Origin: Candidatus Bathyarchaeota archaeon RBG_13_52_12
GTDB lineage: Archaea > Thermoproteota > Bathyarchaeia > TCS64
Length of the DNA stretch: 9,922 nt
NCBI GenBank assembly: GCA_001774245.1
Contig: MEZF01000014.1
Span: 1 to 9,922, forward strand
Reading direction: 5' to 3'
The notes under the pieces were generated by a model. It ran no database searches and was not told the DNA's origin. It saw only the letters and a list, made by a program, of their open reading frames with translations. The translations under genes and the position numbers were made by a program. Of the stretch, positions 1-6,117 are shown piece by piece (within the stretch, counting starts at the first letter, position 1; each line of letters opens with the position of its first letter).

Positions 1-29
1 GTGATAAAACCTTGACTAAACCTGAGGGG

Positions 30-1172
30 TCATGTAAAGGGGAGACGCTTGTATTTCCTGTATGTGAGGAAGACCGCGATGATGGTTGTGGCCACGCTGG
101 CTACGGTGTAGAAGAGGAGCGGGGAAGTCAAGCTTATGGGAGTCTCGGGGTTCTGGAATATCTTAGCGGACTCCACGACGATGAACCTTACCCAGAAAGT
201 GAGGTTGATGCTCACTATGCTTTGACCTAGGCGTTCATCTTTCCGCAGATAATGCACCACCGCACCACCAATTAAAATCACCATCACACTAACAATAATC
301 AGATCTATACCTTTCAATAGGAAGACTGAGATGAACATTGGAAGTACTCCTGCCCACCATGTCAGATCCCATAGGGGCCTTATCGGGCTGGGGATAGTCA
401 CGGCTGCGGAGCTTACACCCTGATAAATTCCCACAATCGCGACCATCAACCCTATGAGTCTAGCCACGAAGACGAGTTGCTCTTCGGGTGGAGGTAGCTT
501 TGGCTTAATGTTAGTAATCTTGTCGTAGATCCCGAAGCCTTTTATAAAGAATACAATACCGAGGACAAAAACTACGGCTAATCCTGCATTCTGGAGTTGG
601 TTTGAGGCGATAAGGAAGCCAAATATCAATAATAGCACCCCTGGTACGCCGAGGGCGAAGCGGGAGTAGTAGGGGTCATCGAAAATCATTTTTAGATATT
701 TTCCGAATACGGCGTATGTTTCCTCGATCCTCTCGCTGTGCTTGACAACTACGTGGTGGACGCTTGTTATGGGTACTCTAGATTGTATTATGGGCTTGAG
801 GACGTCGTCTGCGAAGCCGTCGGTGACGAGGACGATCTCTGACGCAGGAAATCCAGCTAATACACTCTGAAGTTCTTCTATCATTTTTCTATCGGCTTCG
901 ATGCCACCAGATGAAGCGCCGGCTATCGTGGCTACCTGGAATTCTTCGTCTTTGTATTTCTTTGTGAGTTCCCTGTAGAGTTTTATGGCGCCAAACATGG
1001 CGTTTGAGTCGGCTTCCTCGGGATCGGCTATTGCAAGGGTAGCTGCAGCTTCTTTATTCTCCTCGACGCCTACGACAGGTGTGATTACCTCGGCCTTCTT
1101 CCCTATGTCATCGTCCTGGTCTATGCACAGGATCAGGGTCTTGGCTTTGGCCTCCATCGCTGTCTCAGTCAT
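30..1172 (-). CDS. DUF373 family multi-pass membrane protein
   Basis: This 380-residue protein is recognised as a DUF373 family member, a conserved archaeal family with no established biochemical function. Residues 1-165 form a soluble alpha/beta-like region: it opens with a hydrophobic strand followed by an acidic cluster (LCIDQDDDIG, 15-24), and later has an ATIAG...SSGG stretch (81-90) and IVLVTDG (113-119). The rest is membrane-embedded, with hydrophobic segments near 172-190, 194-212, 232-252, 272-307 (two), 320-336 and 350-370, ending in a basic tail (YRKYKR). The chosen start is ATG at 1172; ATG at 1157 is an in-frame alternative. A TATA-like ATATATA at 1191-1197 lies about 23 bp upstream of the first ATG, so the transcript is probably leaderless or nearly so. 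It follows the TFB gene on the same strand after a 44-bp gap but seems to have its own promoter. Family assignment is firm; function is unknown. Confidence 0.85.
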   Translation of the reverse strand: MTETAMEAKAKTLILCIDQDDDIGKKAEVITPVVGVEENKEAAATLAIADPEEADSNAMFGAIKLYRELTKKYKDEEFQVATIAGASSGGIEADRKMIEELQSVLAGFPASEIVLVTDGFADDVLKPIIQSRVPITSVHHVVVKHSERIEETYAVFGKYLKMIFDDPYYSRFALGVPGVLLLIFGFLIASNQLQNAGLAVVFVLGIVFFIKGFGIYDKITNIKPKLPPPEEQLVFVARLIGLMVAIVGIYQGVSSAAVTIPSPIRPLWDLTWWAGVLPMFISVFLLKGIDLIIVSVMVILIGGAVVHYLRKDERLGQSIVSINLTFWVRFIVVESAKIFQNPETPISLTSPLLFYTVASVATTIIAVFLTYRKYKRLPFT

Positions 1173-1187
1173 CCGAGTAGTGTTCAG

Positions 1188-1200
1188 AGATATATATGAT
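1188..1200 (-). promoter_or_regulatory. TATA box for the DUF373 gene
   Basis: On the minus strand this reads ATCATATATATC. Its centre is about 23 bp upstream of the ATG at 1172, which matches the spacing from an archaeal TATA box to a transcription start that coincides with the start codon (leaderless mRNA). This is inferred from spacing only. Confidence 0.5.
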
Positions 1201-1216
1201 TCTTCAATTTTTTTTG

Positions 1217-2173
1217 TTAAACCTTTAGGCCGAGGGCGTCCTTGAGCCCCTTGTACCTGTTTCGTATGGTGACCTCGGTGACTCCGGCTGCATCAGCAAT
1301 GATCTTTTGAGTGCGCTTCTCATTATTCATTACACATGCGATGTAGAGTGCGGCAGCGGCGAGGCCCATAGGGTCTTTTCCTGCAGTGGTTCTGACCTTC
1401 TCGGCACGGCGGAGGATATCGACAGCAGTCTGCTGGGTTTTCTCACCGACCCCAATTTTCGCAGCTATCTTGGGAACCCTGAGCTGGGCGTCTGGCTTGG
1501 GCATCTGTATGTTTAGATCTTTTAGCATTAATCGGTAGCAGCGGGCTATGTCCTTCTTTTCTATTGGACTCTGGCGTGCAATCTCTCTCAGTGTTCTGGG
1601 GGTCTGTGTTATCCTGCAGGCTGCATAGAGAGCTGCGGCGGCTATGGCGGAGATGCTGCGCCCTCGGACAAGGCCGGTGTCGAGGGCTTTCCGATATATC
1701 ACAGCGGCTCTTTCCTTGATGGTCGCCGGTATGTGTAGCTTGTCGCATAGTCTGTCGAGTTCTGCCATGGCCTGTGCGAGGTTTCGATCTGTGGAGCTGT
1801 GGACGCGGGATCTGATCTGCCATTTTCTGAGCCTGAGCATCTGGAGCTTTGTGTTTAGGGGAATGTTGCGTCCGTAGGCGTCTTTTCCTATTCTACCGAT
1901 CACTGTTGTGAGGCCCTTGTCGTGGACGGCGAAGCTGAGGGGGACCCCGACACGGCTGCGGCTCTCCTTCTCCCCTGGGGTGAATGCCCTCCATTCGGGG
2001 CCGTCATTTATCATCGATTCTCTTACCACGAGGCCGCAGTTGCCACATATTATCTCCCCTGAGTCATCGTCGTGGATCATGTTCCCACTCCCGCACTCGG
2101 GGCAGTGGTCATCGCCGTTTTTTCGGCTTTTAGGGTCGCGTTTGAAACTCATCACTTCTCTTTTTTGTTCCAT
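1217..2173 (-). CDS. tfb: Transcription initiation factor IIB (TFB)
   Basis: TFB recruits archaeal RNA polymerase to promoter-bound TBP and reads the BRE element. The 318-residue length is typical. The N-terminal zinc ribbon uses C24-x2-C27 and C43-x2-C46 (CPEC and CGNC), followed by GLVVRESMINDGPEWRAF, the usual linker into the B-reader/B-linker region (about 50-100). Two cyclin-like repeats follow: about 120-213, with AAAALYAACR at 178-187, and about 215-312, with the matching AAAALYIAC at 272-280. Near the C-terminus a helix-turn-helix (about 287-310, IIADAAGVTEVTIRNRYK) should contact the BRE. All features of an active factor are present. The start is ATG 2173; ATG 2152 is an alternative that would shorten the N-terminus by seven residues without touching the ribbon. 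It lies between the DUF373 gene and a tRNA-Gln. Genomes often carry several tfb paralogues; this one looks like a standard general factor. Confidence 0.97.
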   Translation of the reverse strand: MEQKREVMSFKRDPKSRKNGDDHCPECGSGNMIHDDDSGEIICGNCGLVVRESMINDGPEWRAFTPGEKESRSRVGVPLSFAVHDKGLTTVIGRIGKDAYGRNIPLNTKLQMLRLRKWQIRSRVHSSTDRNLAQAMAELDRLCDKLHIPATIKERAAVIYRKALDTGLVRGRSISAIAAAALYAACRITQTPRTLREIARQSPIEKKDIARCYRLMLKDLNIQMPKPDAQLRVPKIAAKIGVGEKTQQTAVDILRRAEKVRTTAGKDPMGLAAAALYIACVMNNEKRTQKIIADAAGVTEVTIRNRYKGLKDALGLKV

Positions 2174-2233
2174 CCCAGTGGGACGTGCTCCATGAGGGGG
2201 CTCGTAGAACTGATCACGTGGAGCATAGAAATG

Positions 2234-2250
2234 CTTATAAGTATATTATT
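2234..2250 (-). promoter_or_regulatory. TATA box region for tfb
   Basis: The A/T block here contains the palindrome CTTATAAG (2234-2241) followed by tatattatt. It is 61-77 bp upstream of the tfb ATG, which would give a 5' UTR of roughly 35-45 nt. Because CTTATAAG is symmetric, the motif alone does not fix the direction; the distance fits tfb better than the tRNA, which has a closer TATA-like box of its own. Confidence 0.4.
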
Positions 2251-2306
2251 TAAGATTTTGCTTTTATTGTAGGATGTTTCTTTGAATGATATAATTTGGG
2301 GGTATT

Positions 2307-2315
2307 CTTATATGA
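2307..2315 (+). promoter_or_regulatory. TATA-like box for tRNA-Gln
   Basis: CTTATATGA lies about 26-34 bp upstream of the first base of the tRNA at 2341, the spacing expected for an archaeal tRNA promoter that starts a few bases before the mature 5' end. Confidence 0.45.
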
Positions 2316-2340
2316 TCCATAGGGTTTATGAAACGGCAGT

Positions 2341-2416
2341 AGCCCGGTCGTCTAGCGGTCAAGGATCGGGGCCTCTGGAGCCTCTGACGAGAGTTCGAAT
2401 CTCTCCCGGGCTACCA
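2341..2416 (+). tRNA. tRNA-Gln (anticodon CTG), CCA encoded
   Basis: The gene folds by hand into a full cloverleaf. The acceptor stem AGCCCGG (2341-2347) pairs with CCGGGCT (2406-2412), followed by discriminator A and a genomically encoded CCA (2414-2416). The D-arm carries AGCGGTCA in the loop. The anticodon stem GGGGC/GCCTC has one G-T pair and encloses the loop CTCTGGA, giving anticodon CTG, which decodes CAG (Gln). A 4-nt variable region TGAC precedes the T-arm GAGAG-TTCGAAT-CTCTC. There is no intron and no sign of disruption. In most archaea tRNA-Gln is charged as Glu-tRNA and then amidated by GatDE; that is family knowledge, not visible here. Confidence 0.95.
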
Positions 2417-2592
2417 TTTAACTTTAATCAAATATTCACGAGCACGTGGGATATTAATCTCTGCTCTCGCATTCATCATTTTACATAATAGCTCTTATTT
2501 TAGGATATTTATGTACCATAGTTCTCCCGTTTCAACAACAATTCTTCATTCATCCGAGGATGTACGTTGACCTATTATTGCAGGCGCATTTC
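2417..2592. other. Intergenic region, no gene seen
   Basis: This is the convergent space between the tRNA and the 3' end of the CGNR gene. It is moderately A/T-rich with short T-runs after the tRNA (catttaactttaatc) that could serve as a terminator. A weak inverted pair, GAGCA (2440-2444) with TGCTC (2461-2465), is present. No repeat of the tRNA 3' end was found, so there is no evidence of an attachment site here. Confidence 0.35.
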
Positions 2593-3198
2593 TCATCGGG
2601 ATGTGCGTATTCGTGCGTAGTGACGCCTCGCTTTCATTATGTTGCCGCAGTTACTCATATCACACCAGCGGCGACTCCTGTTTTTACTCTCATCCAGAAA
2701 AAGCCAATTACACCCCTCCGAGGCACACCGCTTCACCCGGTCAAACTTCTCAGACGTGATCAAGTCAGCAGCCGAGACGGCGACCTTCCAAGGGACAACC
2801 TCAAGGCACCGCCCATCACGGATAGATAACTCGTATCCGCTTTCTCCCCTGATCAGCTTGAGGTGCGACAAAGCCTCGGAGAGGGTCTCGTTAAACCTCG
2901 CCATAGCGTCCACCTCCGGATCCCGCTCATCGATCAACGAGGAGAATATCAAGTAAAGATCCTCCCTCAACTCCAAGGCCCTATGGTGCACTGAGGCTGC
3001 CTCTGCAGGCGAAGTCGATGCATCGCTGACTGCACTCTCATATTCTTGATGGTCTAGTATCCCCTGTTTATGGCCCCATTCGAGCAAATCTATGTAGCTT
3101 AGCAGATGTTCCTTGGCAGCTGTACTCTCCCTCCATGAGACGGTATTCACGAATTCGAGTGATGTTGTAAGGTTGGATTTTTTCTGCAGAGTCAGCAA
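2593..3198 (-). CDS. CGNR zinc-finger (ABATE-type) transcriptional regulator
   Basis: This 201-residue protein matches the two-part architecture of bacterial-type CGNR regulators: an N-terminal ABATE (DUF1470-like) ligand or stress domain (about 10-145, with SLEFVNTVSWR at 13-23) and a C-terminal zinc finger (about 152-198). The finger has C158-x4-C163 and C179-x4-C184, the linking WLFLDESKNRSRRWCDMSNCGN segment in the family's usual form, and the basic tail KARRHYARIR for DNA binding. The signature CGNR reads CGNI here (I187), a departure from the name-giving residue. The start is TTG at 3198, since no ATG is available near the conserved N-terminus. A TATA box (3243-3253) and three 9-bp repeats lie upstream, consistent with autoregulation. 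The family is mostly bacterial, so transfer into this archaeon is likely. The regulated genes are unknown; the neighbouring glycosyltransferase operon is one possibility. Confidence 0.85.
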   Translation of the reverse strand: MLTLQKKSNLTTSLEFVNTVSWRESTAAKEHLLSYIDLLEWGHKQGILDHQEYESAVSDASTSPAEAASVHHRALELREDLYLIFSSLIDERDPEVDAMARFNETLSEALSHLKLIRGESGYELSIRDGRCLEVVPWKVAVSAADLITSEKFDRVKRCASEGCNWLFLDESKNRSRRWCDMSNCGNIMKARRHYARIRTSR

Positions 3199-3213
3199 AC
3201 CGACGCACTCTAA

Positions 3214-3278
3214 CCAGTTATATCACGTTTACCGGTTATAAACTTATATATGATCCCCCATAATAATCGCCGGTTAGA
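3214..3278 (-). promoter_or_regulatory. Three operator-like 9-bp repeats at the CGNR promoter
   Basis: On the minus strand TCTAACCGG (3270-3278), TATAACCGG (3232-3240) and TATAACTGG (3214-3222) are same-orientation copies of one 9-mer. One copy sits upstream of the TATA box, one between it and the expected start site, and one about at the start site. Binding by a protein there would block TFB/TBP or polymerase, so negative autoregulation is the natural inference. The ACCGGT core of the middle copy is itself palindromic. No binding data exist here. Confidence 0.4.
3243..3253 (-). promoter_or_regulatory. TATA box for the CGNR regulator gene
   Basis: The minus strand reads TCATATATAAG, a good archaeal TATA box, centred about 50 bp before the TTG start at 3198. 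This predicts a transcription start near 3220 and a 5' UTR of about 20 nt. Confidence 0.55.
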
Positions 3279-3283
3279 ATACG

Positions 3284-3491
3284 TTGGTGAGTATTGTAAA
3301 GAGAAACATAGATGGCACACTAGCGAGTGATTACAACTCAGCAACTCCAACACAAGTGGATATAACGGAAACTCCCAAGCATTGAAAGAAGGGGTCTAGA
3401 GCTCTCACCAGAGACAGGCATCCACTTCTAAGACCGATTAGGGCTTCCGTTGGCTTATATCCACTCTCATTCTTCTACTGGCGTGGCAAAT
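3284..3491 (+). pseudogene. Possible decayed 3' end of a transposon gene (TnpB-like, tentative)
   Basis: No intact gene lies in 3281-3540. The plus-strand frame that begins with TTG GTG at 3284/3287 is open to TGA at 3386-3388, encodes a segment including ASDYNSATPTQVDITETP, and then continues open past the stop to TGA at 3489-3491 (KKGSRALTRDRHPLLRPIR...). A TPxxV/I...ETP...GS pattern interrupted by a stop is reminiscent of the variable C-terminal tails of IS200/IS605-type TnpB proteins, but none of the RuvC motifs are present and I cannot align it. It could equally be noncoding. Its location, between a bacterial-type regulator and an A/T-rich glycosyltransferase operon, is a plausible place for an element remnant. 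Confidence 0.2.
3355..3465. repeat. Imperfect long inverted repeat (hairpin)
   Basis: AGTGGATATAA (3355-3365) is the exact reverse complement of TTATATCCACT (3455-3465). In a second register ACGGAA (3365-3370) pairs with TTCCGT (3445-3450), leaving TGGCT (3451-3455) as a bulge beside the 10-bp outer stem. The 111-nt unit also contains another ATCCACT (3419-3425) and the palindrome AGAGCTCT (3399-3406). It may be the end of a mobile element, a structured RNA, or a terminator-like hairpin for neither flanking gene. Confidence 0.5.
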
Positions 3492-3540
3492 GAATACTCT
3501 TCGTTCTCTCGGTGGCGTACACAACCAACGTATATTATAA

Positions 3541-4680
3541 TCAACGTCCTTTATCAAGAGCTAATTCATAACATCTTAAAACCTTGAGATAAAATTGGTC
3601 CCCAGTGTAATTATTTTCAATGAATTTTCTAGCGTTTTCCCCATAACTCTTTGCTAGTGTTTCATCGTCTATGAGGGAGAGGATCGCTGTGGCTAAGGCC
3701 CTTGGATCTCTAGGAGGAACTAAGACACCGTTTTCACCGTGTTTTACTAAGTCTCTATTTCCTCGGACATCTGTGGAGACTATTGGTAACCCGCACGCCA
3801 TGGCTTCCAGAAGGACTGTTGGTAGACCTTCATGATATGAGGGAAAAACACACAGAACTGCGTTTTGATATAGACTGAGGAGCCTTTCCTTGCTTACTTG
3901 CCCTAGTAACAGGAATTTCTCCTGGAGACCCATGTCTTTTATCCTCGCCTTCAGCGTTTCGTAGTCTCTTCCTCTACCCGCTAACATGAAAGAGACGTCG
4001 GGCTTCTTTTCACAGACAATTTTTCCACATTCTAGAAGATCATATACACCCTTTTCAGCATCTATTTTCCCAACATAGATGATATATTTTCTTTCCTCAG
4101 TTTTTTTACCCCCCGGGCAAAAATATTTTTCGTCAACACCATTGCCAACGATGCATATTTTTTTTGTTTCTAAGAAATATTCCTCATTTAGTTCTTGTGC
4201 AATCGAGTTGGATACCGTCATCACGACGTTTGAGGCTTTGATTAATTTTTTCTCCATTGGATAACTGACTAGCCTAGCAGATAATTTTGAGAAGAATGAA
4301 TATGCGGAATCCATTCTGATGTATCTATAATCTGTTAGCATTGGGGTATGTATTGTCGTAACAATCGGGCATTTCGTTTTTATTAGCGGTGGGAGCGGGG
4401 AGTGGTAATGTATGAGATCAATACTTGGCTCCAACTCCCGGAAGATATCGCTCAAAAACATCCCATGTATCTTAAGGTAGAAGGGGTAGAGTGGAATGAA
4501 AGGGACTTTTATGACTTCAATTCCTTGATATTTTTCCATCTGTACCTTTTTCCATGAGCCGCGGGTCATAATCACTACGTCGTGTCCATTATCGAGCAAT
4601 TTCTTCGACAGAAAATATGTATAATACCCAATGCCTTCTTCAGGGGGGAATGGCAACGATAAAATCATACAGATTTTCAA
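3541..4680 (-). CDS. GT4-family (GT-B fold) glycosyltransferase
   Basis: This 379-residue protein has the two-domain GT-B layout of retaining GT4 enzymes, which transfer a sugar from a nucleotide-sugar donor to a lipid-linked or glycan acceptor at the cytoplasmic membrane face. The N-terminal acceptor domain opens with MKICMILSLPFPPEEGIG, containing the glycine-rich loop (15-18), and has HTP at 111-113. The C-terminal donor domain starts near 196 (YIIYVGKIDAEKG) after GNGVDEKYF (179-187). The EX7E motif is intact: E284 (HEGLPTVLLE) to E292, followed by AMACGLPIVSTD. The start is TTG 4680, with an AGGGG ribosome-binding stretch at 4687-4691 on the minus strand that overlaps the stop codon of the upstream glycosyltransferase; ATG 4668 is a weaker option. 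The 9-nt gap and overlapping signal indicate translational coupling. Donor and acceptor cannot be read from sequence; a surface polysaccharide, glycolipid or N-glycan role is inferred. Confidence 0.9.
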   Translation of the reverse strand: MKICMILSLPFPPEEGIGYYTYFLSKKLLDNGHDVVIMTRGSWKKVQMEKYQGIEVIKVPFIPLYPFYLKIHGMFLSDIFRELEPSIDLIHYHSPLPPLIKTKCPIVTTIHTPMLTDYRYIRMDSAYSFFSKLSARLVSYPMEKKLIKASNVVMTVSNSIAQELNEEYFLETKKICIVGNGVDEKYFCPGGKKTEERKYIIYVGKIDAEKGVYDLLECGKIVCEKKPDVSFMLAGRGRDYETLKARIKDMGLQEKFLLLGQVSKERLLSLYQNAVLCVFPSYHEGLPTVLLEAMACGLPIVSTDVRGNRDLVKHGENGVLVPPRDPRALATAILSLIDDETLAKSYGENARKFIENNYTGDQFYLKVLRCYELALDKGR

Positions 4681-4689
4681 CGTCGTCCC

Positions 4690-5841
4690 CTATTTGTCAT
4701 TTTTACTTTTATTTTTATTTATGATTTCGTCAACTATGTTACAAACTGTAATGTTTTCTCTCAGATAGCTATTAATAAAATCAGTGTCAATTTTCTTGAC
4801 ATAACTCCCTTCTAAAAATTGCTTTATTACTTTTAAGAAACCCTCCGCGTCTTTTTCTATGAAAACATACTCTTTTATTTTGTTCGGTATCCCAATGGAC
4901 GCTTCAGGCATAACTACTACTGGTTTCCCACACATTAACGCTTCCAAGATCCTAATTTTCACTCCACCCTGATTTGTGACCGGGACGAGAACTAAATCCG
5001 CTCCCCTGATATACCTCGCCGGATCATCCACTGACCCCAGAAAATTGATGTTCTTATCCTCTTTCAACTTTAAATATTCCGGTGGGGTGCCATGACCAAA
5101 AATATTCACCCTGATCTTATCGAGTAAATTTCTTTTTTCAAGTAGGGGAATTAAACTATTTTTAATAAATTTTAAAGCATTGATGTTCATGACCCTGTCT
5201 AAACTGCCAAAAAACAAGAGGTTTAATCGATCATTTCCAAAATCGTGGGAAATCCCATCGGGGCAAAAAAATGTAGCGTCTATTATGGGTGGGATATAGT
5301 AAAGCTTCTCTTCGGGAACGTATTTCATAAAATAGCGATATTCATTCATAGAAATAGTGATAATTGCGTCAGCTTTTTGTAAAATATAATGCTCATAATG
5401 CTTTAGGAATGTATGTACAATCGGTATCTGATTTTGTACATATTTCCACTCGATATTATGTTTAATAAGAATGAGGGGAGCATTATTCTTTTTTGAAATA
5501 TATTTTCCCACGTGATAAGTGAATGTATCACATAATACTATATAAGCGGTAATATCGTTCAATGTATCACTTTTAACAAGCAGATCAGGACGTGTTAATT
5601 GCACCAAATTATGCATATTTAAAAAACCATGTCCATATGCAGGTTCCAAATATTCGGTTTTAAAATATATCTGACTTGAACGAGGTGAGCTTTTTATCAT
5701 CGATTTATAGAAATAATAGTGAGTCACATCATAACTTTTCCCTAGAGGATTTAACAATGATATTATATAAGTATCTGATCCACTCCGAAAACTAAGTGGG
5801 TTATATAATCCTACAGAGACTATTCGCATATCCGTCGTCAA
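4690..5841 (-). CDS. GT-B glycosyltransferase, GT4-like, variant EX7E motif
   Basis: This second glycosyltransferase (383 residues) is the first gene of the minus-strand operon. An N-terminal domain begins with MRIVSVGLYNP and a glycine-containing loop (SGSDTYI, 20-26). A linker with ITISMNEYRYF (161-171) and YYIPPIIDATFF (181-192) leads into the donor domain from about 205 (LNLLFFGSLDRVMNINAL). The active-site helix reads GGVKIRILEALMCGKPVV: E300 is present, but the position of the first Glu of EX7E is G292. Some GT4-like subfamilies have this GG-K-LE form, so activity is not excluded. The C-terminal tail is Lys/Asn-rich. The start is TTG 5841, supported by GTGAT eight bases upstream; ATG 5829 (residue 5) is an equally sensible start. 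Base composition is clearly A/T-rich relative to TFB and DUF373, suggesting recent acquisition. Its sugar specificity is unknown; it probably acts in the same glycan pathway as the coupled downstream enzyme. Confidence 0.85.
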   Translation of the reverse strand: MTTDMRIVSVGLYNPLSFRSGSDTYIISLLNPLGKSYDVTHYYFYKSMIKSSPRSSQIYFKTEYLEPAYGHGFLNMHNLVQLTRPDLLVKSDTLNDITAYIVLCDTFTYHVGKYISKKNNAPLILIKHNIEWKYVQNQIPIVHTFLKHYEHYILQKADAIITISMNEYRYFMKYVPEEKLYYIPPIIDATFFCPDGISHDFGNDRLNLLFFGSLDRVMNINALKFIKNSLIPLLEKRNLLDKIRVNIFGHGTPPEYLKLKEDKNINFLGSVDDPARYIRGADLVLVPVTNQGGVKIRILEALMCGKPVVVMPEASIGIPNKIKEYVFIEKDAEGFLKVIKQFLEGSYVKKIDTDFINSYLRENITVCNIVDEIINKNKSKNDK

Positions 5842-5872
5842 TTTTCATTATCACAAGTTCAGTTCGTGATCA

Positions 5873-5887
5873 TTTTTATAATTTTTT
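5873..5887 (-). promoter_or_regulatory. Probable TATA box of the glycosyltransferase operon
   Basis: The minus strand reads AAAAAATTATAAAAA, centred near 5880. A start about 26 bp downstream, near 5853, gives a short 5' UTR before TTG 5841. A second TATA-like block (GATTTATAAAAAG, 5908-5920) lies further upstream and could be an alternative promoter; it falls inside the repeat copy described separately. Confidence 0.4.
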
Positions 5888-5907
5888 CTAATGTACAATC
5901 TCGCTAG

Positions 5908-5932
5908 CTTTTTATAAATCATTTATGGTCTA
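5908..5932 (-). repeat. Inverted repeat copy L (pairs with 8873-8897)
   Basis: Read on the minus strand this is TAGACCATAA followed by an A/T-rich 15-mer. It matches 20 of 25 positions with the plus-strand sequence at 8873-8897, including the first ten bases exactly. The two copies face outward on either side of the 875-residue A-T-TE gene. It could be an element end or a shared upstream regulatory element, because each copy lies upstream of a gene transcribed outward. Confidence 0.4.
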
Positions 5933-5946
5933 ACGATTAATAACTA

Positions 5947-5964
5947 GCGCGCGTAGTTCAGTTG
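5947..5964 (+). other. tRNA 5'-end-like fragment in the divergent intergenic region
   Basis: A G/C-rich stretch, GCGCGCGTAGTTCAGTTG, stands alone in very A/T-rich sequence. It has the order of a tRNA 5' end: a 7-base acceptor strand, TA at positions 8-9, GTTC for the D-stem and AGTTG opening the D-loop. The sequence then turns to poly-T/A, and no complementary acceptor strand, anticodon arm or T-arm follows. It may be a remnant from integration or recombination at a tRNA gene, or coincidence. Confidence 0.25.
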
Positions 5965-6047
5965 TTTTTAAATTATTCTATCACTGAGTTAGCCCATTTA
6001 GATTTCAACTAATCAAATTATGCATTCTTTTATTTGCTAAGGAAGCA

Positions 6048-6060
6048 TCTATAAAAGTTA
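6048..6060 (+). promoter_or_regulatory. TATA box for the A-T-TE gene
   Basis: TCTATAAAAGTTA with a purine-rich BRE-like GGAAGCA just upstream (6041-6047) forms a strong archaeal core promoter. It predicts transcription from about 6078 and a leader of about 40 nt before TTG 6118 or 58 nt before ATG 6136. Confidence 0.55.
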
Positions 6061-6117
6061 AATTTTTGATTAATTATTACTACGAGACACACGCGTGGGT
6101 AAGGACATATTCGGGAC

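Noticed and set aside
985..1245. 86-codon plus-strand open frame overlapping the start of the DUF373 gene
   Set aside because: It is antisense to a well-supported gene and has low-complexity Ser/Ala content typical of a complementary-strand shadow.
2341..2416. tRNA-Gln as the integration site of the island
   Set aside because: The tRNA is intact, but no second copy of its 3' end was found elsewhere in the window and no integrase gene is present.
2209..2452. Two CACGTG palindromes (2215-2220 and 2443-2448) on either side of the tRNA-Gln
   Set aside because: Six-base palindromes are expected by chance, the extended context differs, and there is no archaeal factor I can link to them.
2560..2956. 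Plus-strand open frames of 89 and 105 codons across the CGNR gene
   Set aside because: They are antisense to the CGNR regulator, whose zinc-finger motif is unmistakable.
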